Assembly: GCA_016713825.1 (NCBI GenBank)
Contig: JADJOJ010000012.1
Span: 248,001-312,000, forward strand
Direction of reading: 5' to 3'
Source of the DNA: Candidatus Leptofilum gracile
Lineage (GTDB): Bacteria; Chloroflexota; Anaerolineae; Promineifilales; Promineifilaceae
DNA length: 64,000 bases
The notes beneath the pieces are model-generated. The model was not told where the DNA came from. It was given only the letters and a program-made list of their open reading frames with translations, and did no database searches. Shown piece by piece: positions 53,199 through 62,300 of the stretch. Made by a program: the position numbers and the translations under genes. The first letter of the stretch is position 1. Every line of letters begins with the position of its first letter.

Positions 53199-54084
53199 AT
53201 GTCGATGTGGGAATTTTGGGTTCGCAGTCTTGATGCCTCAACAATCTTTCTAATTGCTGGAACGGGCGAGCTATTTGGCCAACGCTCCGGCATCCTCAAC
53301 GTGGGCGTCGAGGGCGTGATGCTGTTTGGCGCGACGCTTGGTTTTATCACGGCGCAAGCGACTGGGAGCTTTGTGCTGGGTTTTGCCGCCGCTATTGCCA
53401 TTGGTGCACTTTTAGGGCATTCTGCACGGTTTCTTTTCCATCACCCTGGGCGGCGACCAGGTGGTAAGCGGTATGGGCATCTGGATTTTAGGCTTTGGCC
53501 TGACCACCTATATTGGGTCCCCGTTTACCGGTCCACTGGGCATGGAGCGTATCCCCACTATTTTTGGGTTGTCCCCATTTTTCTTCATTGGGCTGCTTTT
53601 GGCGGGCATCATTTGGTTTGTGCTGAACCGCACCAGCCTGGGCTTGCAAATTCGGTCGGTGGGGGAAAATCCGTCTGTGGCCGAGGTGTCTGGCATTAGC
53701 GTAAGCAAAATCCGTTATCTGTGCGTGACAGTAAGCGGGATGTTGATGGGGTTTGCCGGGGCGGTGTATGCGCTGGATTACAACCCGGTGTGGAGCTACA
53801 ACTTTTTGCTGGGCTGGGGGTTTATTGCCCTGGCGCTGGTCTTCTTTTCCATGTGGAATCCGCTGATTTTGCTGGGCGGTTCGCTGCTATTTGGCACGAT
53901 GTGGCAGCTTTCGCTCAGCCCGGAACTGGTGCTGCCGGGCGTGTTGTCTCGCTACATCTGGCGGATGGTGCCGTTTGCCATTACGCTGATTGTGCTGCTG
54001 CTCATGTCTACCAAGCGGTTCCGCACCCGGTGGGGGGCGGCAAGACCGGAGGCATTGGGCCAGCCGTATTTGAAGGAAGAATAA
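53199..54084 (+). pseudogene. ABC permease 2 (BPD_transp_2 family), one frameshift
   Basis: Second permease, about 295 residues if repaired. GTGELFGQRSGILNVGVEG near residue 23 is the standard opening motif of this permease type, and the later part has GMGIWILGFGLT, VGENPSVAEVSGI and GFAGAVYALDY. The frame breaks at about 53417 in TTTTAGGGCATT; removing one base restores GILHGFFSITLGGDQVVSG. It completes the set of binding protein, ATPase and two permeases. Every gene of the set is interrupted while neighbours at 54-57 kb are intact. Confidence 0.82.
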
Positions 54085-54153
54085 CCGTAGGGGCGAGGCA
54101 GGTGGAGATGAGGTTTTGGGGAATGGCAAAGATTTTATCCACCTGCCTCGCCC

Positions 54154-55206
54154 TTACCGGCGACGGCCGATTTCTTCCCGAACCACCGGTGCCACTTTGG
54201 TCCCCAACAATTCAATCGCGTGCATCATCTTGTCGTGCGGCATGGTGCCGACGCTCATTTGCAGCAAAAAGCGATCGTGGTTGAACAGCTCGTGCTGAAA
54301 CAAAATCTTCTCGATTATCTCATCTGGATTGCCCACAAAATTGGCCCCGCGTAAGGTGCAGGAAGCGTCGAACTGCTGGCGGCTCATCGGCGGCCAGCCG
54401 CGCTCCCGGCCGATTTTGTTCATCACCTGGGCAAAGGGTGGGAAGGCAGTGTCGCGGGCTTCCTGAGCATCGTCGGCAATGAAGCCGTGGGAGTTGATGC
54501 TGAGCGCCAGTTTAGAGCGGTCGTGCCCCGCCTGAGCGACGGCGCGGTTGTATAAATTGACCAGCCCGGCAAACTGCTCCGGGTTGCCGCCAATGATGGC
54601 CAGGGCCAGCGGCAGCCCCAGCGCCGCCGCCCGCACCACCGATTCTGGCGTGCCGCCCACGGCAATCCACACCGGCAGCGGGTCCTGGATGGGGCGGGGG
54701 TAGACGCCTTGCCCGGTGAGCGGAGCGCGGTGCTGGCCTGCCCATTCCAGCTCCACTTCTGAGCGGATTTTTAGCAGCATTTCCAATTTTTCGGCAAAAA
54801 GGGTGTGGTAGTCGCGCAAATCGTAGCCAAAGAGGGGGAATGATTCGATGAAGGAACCGCGCCCGGCCATGATTTCGGAACGGCCGTTTGACAACAAATC
54901 CAGCGTGGCAAACTGTTGAAACACCCGCACCGGATCATCCGAACTCAGCACGGAGACGGCGCTGCTGAGGCGAATGCGCTTGGTGCGTGCCGCCGCCGCC
55001 GCCAAAATCACCGCCGGAGCCGAGGAGACAAAGTCGGGGCGATGGTGTTCGCCCAGGCCAAAGACATCCAGCCCCACCTGGTCAGCCAGTTCGATCGTTT
55101 CCAGCAGCTCTTCCAGCCGCTGCGCGGGGGTGATCATCTGGCCCGTTTTGGGGTCGGGGGTCAGTTCGGCAAAGGAGTAAAGGCCGATTTCAAATGGTTT
55201 GGTCAT
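54154..55206 (-). CDS. LLM-class flavin-dependent oxidoreductase
   Basis: A 350-residue luciferase-like TIM-barrel protein. LGEHHRPDFVSSAPAVIL near 51, AVSVLSSDDPVRVFQQFATL near 83 and GRSEIMAGRGSFIESFPLFG near 106 are typical of the FMN-dependent LLM family. It most resembles FMN-type monooxygenases of broad annotation; the substrate is unknown. AAAGGA precedes the ATG. It lies 70 bp downstream of thrC on the same strand, with a hairpin repeat between. No clear pathway link to thrC. Confidence 0.88.
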   Translation of the reverse strand: MTKPFEIGLYSFAELTPDPKTGQMITPAQRLEELLETIELADQVGLDVFGLGEHHRPDFVSSAPAVILAAAAARTKRIRLSSAVSVLSSDDPVRVFQQFATLDLLSNGRSEIMAGRGSFIESFPLFGYDLRDYHTLFAEKLEMLLKIRSEVELEWAGQHRAPLTGQGVYPRPIQDPLPVWIAVGGTPESVVRAAALGLPLALAIIGGNPEQFAGLVNLYNRAVAQAGHDRSKLALSINSHGFIADDAQEARDTAFPPFAQVMNKIGRERGWPPMSRQQFDASCTLRGANFVGNPDEIIEKILFQHELFNHDRFLLQMSVGTMPHDKMMHAIELLGTKVAPVVREEIGRRR

Positions 55207-55211
55207 GGGGT

Positions 55212-55290
55212 CCTTTTTTAGTGAAAAGTAAAAAGTGAAAAGTGATAAGTGGCTTCTACTTTTTACTTATCACTTTTCACTTTTCACTCG
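55212..55290. repeat. GTGAAAAGT short-word inverted repeat
   Basis: AGTGAAAAGTAAAAAGTGAA and AAAGTGATAAGT face ACTTTTTACTTATCACTTTT and CACTTTTCACT. The block lies between thrC and the LLM gene and supplies the last codons of thrC. Confidence 0.75.
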
Positions 55291-56617
55291 CTTCTAGTCG
55301 GCGAGCAATCGTGTCTTTCACCAGTTCCACATCCGCAGGCAGGTTGATGGGCGGGTTGGCGAACTGGCTTTCGGCTTCCGGCAGGCTGCCTTCGTGGTAT
55401 TTCACCTTAAACTGGGTGAATTTCAGGCCGTGGGCGGTGCTGATGACGACGGTGCGGTCGTTTTTGTGGATGATGCCTTTCTCTTTTAATTTGAAGAGGG
55501 CGGCGAGGGCAACGGCCGTATGCGGACAGGTATACATCCCGGTGCGATCAGCAAGAGCAGCTGCATTGGCCAACTCATGCTCCGACGCCTGCTCGACGAT
55601 GCCGTTGGTCGCCTGAATCGCCTGCACCGCCTTTTCGTAGCTCACCGGGTCGCCAATGCGGATGGCCGACGCCTGCGTGTCCTGCGCCGCCAGTGAAACT
55701 TTTTCCTGGAAGCCATTGAGGTAGCTCTGGTAGAACGGATTCGCTTTGGCCGCCTGCGCCGCCACCAGCCGGGGCATCTTGTCGATGATGTCCAGTTCGT
55801 AGAGCAGCTTGAGCCCTTTGTAGGTGGCGCTGATGTTGCCCAGGTTGCCCACGGGCAGGATGATCCAGTCCGGCACCTGCCAATCAAACTGGCGCACGAT
55901 TTCGATCCCCACCGTCTTTTGCCCCTCGATGCGCAGGCTGTTCATCGAGTTGGCCAGGTAGATGCTGTTGTCCTGCGTCAGCTCCTTGACGATGCGCATA
56001 CAGCCGTCGAAATCGGTGTCCAGCGCCAGGACGTGCGCCCCATTGGCGATGGGCTGGATGAGTTGGGCGGCGCTCACCTTGTTTTGCGGCAAAAAGACGA
56101 TGGCCGGGATGCCTGCCGCCGCCGCATAAGCCGCCAGCGCCGCGCTGGTGTCCCCGGTGCTGGCGCAGGCGACGGCCTTTACCGGATTGTTGGGCAGGGT
56201 CATCATCTGCTTCACGACGCTGACGAGTACGGTCATGCCCAAATCTTTGAAGCTGCCGGTGTGGCTGTTGCCGCACAGCTTGATCCAGAGGTCAGACAGG
56301 CCAATTTGCTGCCCCAGCCGCTCGGCCCAGAACAGGTTGGAGTTGCCCTCAAACATGCTCACGACGTTATCGTCGGCCAGATCGGGGGCGACCCACTCTT
56401 TCATGGCCCAAACGCCGCTGCCGTAGGGCCATTGGGTGCTGCCCGCGCGCTGGTCGAGCAGGGTTTGCCACTGCTCGGCGCTGCGCTGGCGCAGGGGTTG
56501 CAGGTCGTGGTGGACCTCCAGCAGGCCGCCGCAGCTGGGGCAGGTGTAGATGACGTCGTAAATGGAGTAAGTGCCGGGGCAGCCCCGGAAACAGCGAAAA
56601 GTAGCTTGTGTGTTCAT
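55277..56617 (-). CDS. thrC: Threonine synthase
   Basis: PLP enzyme of 446 residues that converts O-phosphohomoserine to threonine. A small zinc-ribbon precedes the catalytic fold (Cys9, Cys13, Cys26, Cys29 in CFRGC and CPSC). The PLP lysine is in NSHTGSFKDLGM near residue 130, and the phosphate-binding loop region is ACASTGDTSAALAAYAA. The start at 56617 (MNTQATFRCF) is chosen because the upstream frame translates AT-rich spacer, and because a TAAAAT box ends 7 nt before it. The last codons run into a repeat. Confidence 0.94.
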   Translation of the reverse strand: MNTQATFRCFRGCPGTYSIYDVIYTCPSCGGLLEVHHDLQPLRQRSAEQWQTLLDQRAGSTQWPYGSGVWAMKEWVAPDLADDNVVSMFEGNSNLFWAERLGQQIGLSDLWIKLCGNSHTGSFKDLGMTVLVSVVKQMMTLPNNPVKAVACASTGDTSAALAAYAAAAGIPAIVFLPQNKVSAAQLIQPIANGAHVLALDTDFDGCMRIVKELTQDNSIYLANSMNSLRIEGQKTVGIEIVRQFDWQVPDWIILPVGNLGNISATYKGLKLLYELDIIDKMPRLVAAQAAKANPFYQSYLNGFQEKVSLAAQDTQASAIRIGDPVSYEKAVQAIQATNGIVEQASEHELANAAALADRTGMYTCPHTAVALAALFKLKEKGIIHKNDRTVVISTAHGLKFTQFKVKYHEGSLPEAESQFANPPINLPADVELVKDTIARRLEASEK

Positions 56618-56727
56618 GCGGTGGATTTTACTTTGTTTGGTGGGATTGCTCCAGAGGAAAAGCGGAACACAGAGTTGCGCAGAGGGGGCACGGAGGTACA
56701 CAGAGAATATTAAGTTTTGCAAACTGG

Positions 56728-56970
56728 TTATTCGTTGATGTCAAACCGTTCCTGTTTTCGTTTTTGTTCCCTAACCTCTTCGTAACTCAAAACAGGAAAA
56801 TCAAATTTGCTTTTGTGGATCTCTTGATATGTGTCTCCTGGCTTAATGACGGTGTGCAAATATTGATAAATTTCCTCAGAGGTCTTATTTTTCAAAGCCA
56901 CTTCGTTGTCACAGAGAAGATCATATTTCGCCTGAGCATTTTCGACTTCGACTAATTTGTAACTTGCCAT
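56728..56970 (-). CDS. Small acidic protein, hypothetical
   Basis: An 80-residue soluble protein without membrane segments. The sequence has good amino-acid balance (many Glu and Lys, helices predicted by eye) and ends in KRKQERFDINE. No family recognised. The ribosome site is weak. It is 110 bp upstream of thrC on the same strand and about 100 bp from the first copy of the 130-bp repeat. It might be an antitoxin- or regulator-like protein, but nothing supports this directly. Confidence 0.5.
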   Translation of the reverse strand: MASYKLVEVENAQAKYDLLCDNEVALKNKTSEEIYQYLHTVIKPGDTYQEIHKSKFDFPVLSYEEVREQKRKQERFDINE

Positions 56971-57069
56971 TTTGTTCTCGCGTGATTTTGTGGTTGGTAA
57001 CGGCCGTACCCCAACACACCTTCGCCACCCTTTTCTGCCTTCTTCCCTCTACCTTCATTCTTGTGGGAG

Positions 57070-57199
57070 AAACGGCCGTATGCCACCAAACTTATGCTAA
57101 AATTTGGAGGATTTTTATTAGCGAAGTAGGCGGTACGGCGGGACGCCGACCGCAGCCGGGTGAGGTTTCGTGCAAACCGAAGACCGCGCCGGAGCAGGG
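57070..57199. ncRNA. Structured 130-bp repeat, copy 1
   Basis: Identical over all 130 bp to 58955-59084. On the plus strand a TAAAAT box (57107-57112) is followed by a segment that folds into strong nested stems: GCGGT-CGGCG against CGCCG-ACCGC with a GGA loop, and CCGG enclosing GGTTT-CGTGC-AAACC and closed by CCGG. Both stems pair perfectly. Copy 1 ends 12 bp before the gene at 57212, so it could be its leader RNA. A mobile-element end or an independent ncRNA is equally possible. No Rfam class is recognised. Confidence 0.45.
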
Positions 57200-57211
57200 G
57201 GGAAATAATCA

Positions 57212-57520
57212 ATGAATAAATTAGTTCCTTTTGAGGCAGTTTGGATTTTCTTACGTCAATTCTTTAATTATCGCCATTATGAAGAAGGTGTGGCTGATGC
57301 AAAAGAAAAAATTCGTCAGGATCCCCTTTATTCTCGCAGGTGGTCACAAATATCAAACGATATATTAAACAGGGCTTTCCTGCCTGGTGAGCCATTAATT
57401 TTGGTTAGAGACGGTGCAAATCAAGTACTTGATGAAAATTCCGATGAGGAAGCCTATAAATGGCTCGATTTGATGGTTTCAAATATTGAACGAAAAGATG
57501 GGAAATTTGTGCCCTATTGA
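57212..57520 (+). CDS. Hypothetical protein after structured repeat
   Basis: A 102-residue soluble protein (MNKLVPFEAVWIFLRQFF...), acidic in its second half (DENSDEEAYKWLDL). No family is recognised with confidence; size and sequence style recall immunity or antitoxin proteins of polymorphic toxin systems. GGGGGGAAATAATCA precedes the ATG. Low GC compared with the main operons. It is followed by a frameshifted gene of similar composition, so the pair may be a transferred cassette. Confidence 0.6.
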   Translation: MNKLVPFEAVWIFLRQFFNYRHYEEGVADAKEKIRQDPLYSRRWSQISNDILNRAFLPGEPLILVRDGANQVLDENSDEEAYKWLDLMVSNIERKDGKFVPY

Positions 57521-57563
57521 AGAGTAATAGATCATTTCACTAACAAATTAACAAGCTGTAATT

Positions 57564-58304
57564 ATGAATTCTCACTTGCTAAAAGATTCACCTGTCAACA
57601 TATGAGTACGATGAATTGTTAAAGAGACTTGATTTGAGAAATCCCACTGATTATCTTAACAATTTACCCTTATATGTATTTGCTAGATGCCCTTATTGTA
57701 TGGAAGGAAATGTAGAGAAATTGGATACATATTCTATCCAACAATGGCGGACGGGAATGGGGAAAGCTGTATTTTCTGGTCGTGGTGTTATTCACCATTG
57801 CCAGCACTTTGCACTTGTACAATCTTTTTTCACTTTAATGGTTTTGGCCAGCCGAGGCCAAAGGCAGGCTTGGGCCTGAAAACCACACGCCATAGGTCAT
57901 CTTTTAGAAAATGGATTTAGCAAAGCAACCATTCATGCCCTGCCAATTTGTCGGATTGAGCAAAAATCATTTATACCAAGCTATACCTTGTTTTTCGTGA
58001 GTTATTTTTCACCTTTACCAGAAAAAGTTTACAATTCTGTGATAAACTTTAATGTTGATTATGTAGAACCGGGTGTAGCCTGGCCTTTATTGCGCCACCG
58101 AATGGTTGTGAGCATTGGTGGAATCTAAATTATTGGGTAGAAAAGGAGCAGCTCTTTTGGGTTGATGCTAATGATCCAGAACTGGGCATCCGCACAGGGG
58201 ATATTGCTTCTTTTCCTTATGGCAATATTGAAGGTCGTACCTGGCCGTATTTACACACATTTCCTTATCCACTTCCAAAGCCCAAAAAGAAAAAATCTTC
58301 ATAA
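57564..58304 (+). pseudogene. Unknown gene with about five frameshifts
   Basis: Joining frames gives a protein of about 245 residues: it begins MNSHLLKDSPVNI at 57564, continues YEYDELLKRLDLRNPTDYL, ARCPYCMEG, FNGFWPAEAKGRLGPENHTP, GHLLENGFSKATIHALPIC, then WNLNYWVEKEQLFWVDAND and a Lys-rich end. Breaks fall near 57601, 57826, 57842, 57892 and 58088, nearly all in T runs or other short homopolymers. The CxxC and later Cys/His residues might bind zinc. No family recognised. The sequence between breaks is well preserved, so errors or recent decay are likely. Confidence 0.6.
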
Positions 58305-58343
58305 ATTTCAGTAACCCTCTTTCATCAATTTCTTGCAATTCAT

Positions 58344-58376
58344 AAAAGCTGACCCAATTAACGGCCAGCTTTTTTA
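58344..58376 (+). terminator. Intrinsic terminator
   Basis: AAAAGCTGACCC and GGCCAGCTTTTTT form a short stem followed by T residues, about 40 bp after the frameshifted gene. Confidence 0.6.
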
Positions 58377-58390
58377 TTTTCCTCTGTTCT

Positions 58391-58621
58391 GTGGCGCAAA
58401 AGGTGCAGGCTGCGATGGCGGTTGTTGGCGAAGTCGTTCAGGAGGTATTGGAGGTTGTCGAGCCGTTTCAGGACTGGATCGATCCTTACCAGGACCGACT
58501 TTACAATGCGGTAAAAGACACGGCCGTCATTCAAGCCATTCAACGGGATGCCAGGGAACGGCCGAAAGTATTATTTGTGGAGGAAGCGTGGTGGATTTTG
58601 AACGGCCGTGCCCGTCCGTAG
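58391..58621 (+). CDS. Small ORF, doubtful
   Basis: A 76-codon frame starting GTG. The protein (EVVEPFQDWIDPYQDRLYNAV in its middle) is acidic and helical by eye but matches no family, has no ribosome site and contains three ACGGCCGT-type words in its second half. It may be a gene remnant or chance. Confidence 0.3.
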   Translation: MAQKVQAAMAVVGEVVQEVLEVVEPFQDWIDPYQDRLYNAVKDTAVIQAIQRDARERPKVLFVEEAWWILNGRARP

Positions 58622-58954
58622 TTAGCCTGGTGTGTGGGCAACAACGAATTTGAGTAATTAACGAATGGGAAACGGCCGTACGAATTGTGAATCGTGAATC
58701 GTGAATGGTTAACGGCCGTTTCTGCCTTCTTTCCTCTGTCTTGGGGGGAAACGGCTGTTTCCTTCGTGTAAATTCGTGAAATTGGTGTCTGAATTGGGAA
58801 ACGGCCGTTACCAATCCGCGTAAATCCGTGCAATCCGTGGCTAAAAAAGACGACAACGAATGGAAGTAATCAACGAATGGGAAACGGCCGTGTGCATTGT
58901 GGATGGTTAACGGCCGTTTTCTGCCTTCTGCCCTCTACCTTCTTCCTTGGGGGA
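58622..58954. repeat. Dense ACGGCCGT region with short-word repeats
   Basis: About 330 bp with no gene. It holds five ACGGCCGT copies (near 58671, 58711, 58801, 58882 and 58909), repeated TTCTGCCTTCT...CCTCT phrases, AATTGTGAATCGTGAATCGT and TCCGCGTAAATCCGTGCAAT words. Nothing coding is seen. Confidence 0.7.
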
Positions 58955-59084
58955 AAACGGCCGTATGCCACCAAACTTATGCTAAAATTTGGAGGATTTT
59001 TATTAGCGAAGTAGGCGGTACGGCGGGACGCCGACCGCAGCCGGGTGAGGTTTCGTGCAAACCGAAGACCGCGCCGGAGCAGGG
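58955..59084. ncRNA. Structured 130-bp repeat, copy 2
   Basis: Exact copy of 57070-57199, including the TAAAAT box and both nested stems. Weaker similarity (TTTTCTGCCTTCT...CTCTACCTTC) extends about 40 bp further upstream in both copies. Here no gene follows; the next 270 bp look non-coding, including an 11-base G run at about 59118. Confidence 0.45.
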
Positions 59085-59357
59085 ACATCACCCCATCGGC
59101 GCGGTTACGTGCCAAAGGGGGGGGGGGTAACAAATAAACCATACGTGGCAACCCCTTGAGTAGAGCCTGCTTCACAAACATCATTCACGCCATAACCTCA
59201 CTCGAGAGACTGCCGCTCATAACACGTTTGTTAAACAACCCCCATATACATGATAAAGAAGTATGGAACGAATGAACCAACAAAATGCTTCTTTTGCCAT
59301 GTGGCATGTGGATTTAATCTTGCAATTGCGCCGATTTTTTCCAATTTATGTCGGCTA
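59085..59357. other. Non-coding region
   Basis: The stretch between the second 130-bp repeat and the end of the propeller gene. It has a run of G and AT-rich sequence. No ORF, hairpin or promoter stands out. Confidence 0.4.
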
Positions 59358-62300
59358 TTACTTCATAACAAAGGGCAGAAATGTTGGTTTACCAATCTGA
59401 AATGTGTACACAGCGGTATTATTCTGCTGGGCGATCTCGGTCGTAGTGCTGTCGAATGTTGCCGTGAGAGAAATCTGGTCCAGCAGTGTCGTGTTGGATG
59501 ATATTTGGGCCACAACCGAGATGCTGCCACTAATTCCTGCAGGCAGCGCGGCAATGTTCCAGCTATAGGTAGGTGTCGTGGCGGACGGGGCAGGAGTTGC
59601 GTAAACAAATTGCATTTCTGCAGGCAAAGTCAATGTGATCATGCCTGTGCCTGCATCCACTCCCCCACGATTGCCATATGGAATCGTCAGTATTGCATAC
59701 TCGCCAGGCAAGTAATTGGCACCTCCTGTTACCGCCACCCAAGTATCTGGATAGGCATTACCAACTGTCACCTCGTCGATGAAGGCTTGTGTGGGGATGG
59801 TGCCAATCTCCTGTTGCAGTTCCAGAGTCAACGTGATGGTCTGACCTGCAAGGTCGCCTAGGTCCAGCCATTGGTGCGTCCAGCCATTAGTGCTCTGGGT
59901 GGTGCTATAAACGGTGGTGCTGGCAGTATCAGATATGGTGTTGATTTTGAGAATGCTGCCTCCCTGTTCTGCCGTCTCCAACCGGTAGAGAAATGAGAGC
60001 GTTGGGTGCGAAGTACCCGCAGGTATGGTGATCTGTTGTTGAAGGCTGGTCGAGCCCGCAGCCTGAGCCGGAGCGATCTCGCTGAAAAAGATGCCGCTGT
60101 TGGTATACCAGAGAAGATTGAGAGTGTCCATGCCATTGGCTTGTGCGTCTGTTGTATAGAGATTGCCCGCGTAATCCAGGCAATGTGGTTCCCGAAGGTT
60201 GTTGGTGCCAATTGCAAACGTACAGATGCGTGTATCGGAAGCCACGATCACAAACGGCGTACTGCTACTGGATCCCTGACCCCACCAGGTGCGTTCCGCG
60301 CAGATATTATGTTCGCTGAGCGGTATTTGGGCCTGCTCGACCCAATTGTTGCTCGCATCGATCATGGCGTAATGCAACGTTTCACAACCTGGCTGGAACT
60401 GACCAATCCAAATGACATAAACCTCATCTGAATCTGTGGTCCCGATCGATACTTCCTTGTCCCATATTTTACTGCTTGTCACTAACGATTTTAACGGACT
60501 CCATTGGCCATTTACATCACGCATGCGATGATACAAATGGACACCATACCGCGTCCAGACGACATGGACTGTCCCGGATGAGGTTACTGTAAAATACTGG
60601 TACCAGTGATAATCGCCAGTAGCAATAATCTCACGCGCAGACCAGCTTCCGCTAACGGCTCGATAGGAATAGGCGACATCATTTCCTGCTTTTGACCAGA
60701 GGAGATGGAGCTTCCCTGTTTCATCGGGAATCATATCAACAGCAGTAAAACCATCTAGTGGAGCGAAACCCAGCGGACTGGTCATTGTACCATTGGCAGG
60801 TGCTTGACTGTAGTAGTATTGTCGGGTTTTGTTTCCCGCCCAAACTAAATGAGCCTTATTGCTACTGTCGATTTTTATCAGCGGGTCTGTCAAATCGGTA
60901 TAGGTATCAAAATCAGTTTGGCTCGCTATTTGCACGGGGTTGGCCCATATGCCAGCAGAAGAGCGCCTGGTATAAAACAGCGTTGAATTGGCACCGTCTT
61001 CTGTAATCCAGGCAACGTCAACCTGACCAGTGGCAGAGACGTCCCAGGAAAAAGCGCTGATAACAGCTGGAGCATTTGAAATGATGAGGGGGGTGTCCCA
61101 GGTCCCGTCAGGTGCCGGGATGAATAGAAGATTTCCAATCCGATCCCGGTTTGGGTTGTATCGGTCCACCAGACGGTATGAAGACGGCCGTCGCCATCTA
61201 GGCGAATATCGGATCCTCCCGTAAAACTATTGCCGTCTCCATGGATTTTTAGCGTTGGCGAGAATACAATAGATTCTCCCAGGAATGCTGCGTATTGCCC
61301 GGTATGCGGATTTGTCGTTACCAATACAGGGGTAGGTAGACCGCGGGCGCTCCAATCAGCACCGCTGAAATTGCCGGTTTCAAATCCCCAATTGTTTACA
61401 ACATTGTCTGCTGGCGGCATGATTACATCCTGTGTCACATCCTTCTCTGCTGGAAAGGTGGTTGCCGGTAAATTTAGGTACCCGATCCCCGACCATGCCG
61501 GAGCGAAGGTGGTCTGCTGCCCGGAAAAGTAGGTGCTGAATTCTCCTGTATTGTTGGAGGCGAGGATATCAAATGCATACTGCTGATCATCAGCCGAGAT
61601 TCCGATTAACGGCGTCCCTCGATTGTCATAAGCGGTGCCGACGATTGCCCAATCATAGAAGGTCGTGAACGTGTCGCCTGATTCTCCGGGCCAGGATTCC
61701 GCGTTAAATGCCCGGTCGATGGCTCGGGTGCGGAAGTAAACGGTTTCACCGCTGAGCGGCGCAAAATTGAGTAAATTTGAGCTACCAGGGGTCACGTTCA
61801 TTCGCCAATCAGTCCAGACACCAGAAGGCCCAAGACGATATTGCACATCATATTGTAGAATGCCTGCACCGCCGGGATCGTTGGCAATCCAGGCCAACGT
61901 GGCCGCATTTCGTTGGTAGACAGGCTGAATCCCAAGCGAAGTGACAGGCTCGGTATTGTCTGTTGTCTGCCAGTGTGGACTGACAACGGGATCGCGTGGG
62001 TGCATATCTACCAATACACTGTTCACCAGGTTGAAGCTGGCTGTTTGGGCTCCCACCCAATACCAGTTTCCCTGATATTGCAGCCATTCCGCCCGTGTGA
62101 AGGCCAGTCGTTTGCCATCAGGAGACCAACTGCTCATCCAGGCGTCATAAGGATAGCCGGGTTCGTAAACCTTGCGTTGGTTGGTGCCATCAGCATTCAT
62201 GACCCACAGTTCGAGCCAACCATCATTATTCCCGTCAGCATCATAGGCAATCTGGTTACCATCGGGCGACCAGATCGGGTTTTCGCTTAAGGGTTGTTGA

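Noticed and set aside
57070..57199. tRNA or known riboswitch in the 130-bp repeat
   Set aside because: No cloverleaf or T-loop consensus; the stems do not match any riboswitch I can recall with confidence.
56952..57212. Minus-strand ORF sharing a 40-residue peptide with 58870-59184
   Set aside because: The shared peptide is just the translated 130-bp exact repeat; no start signals.
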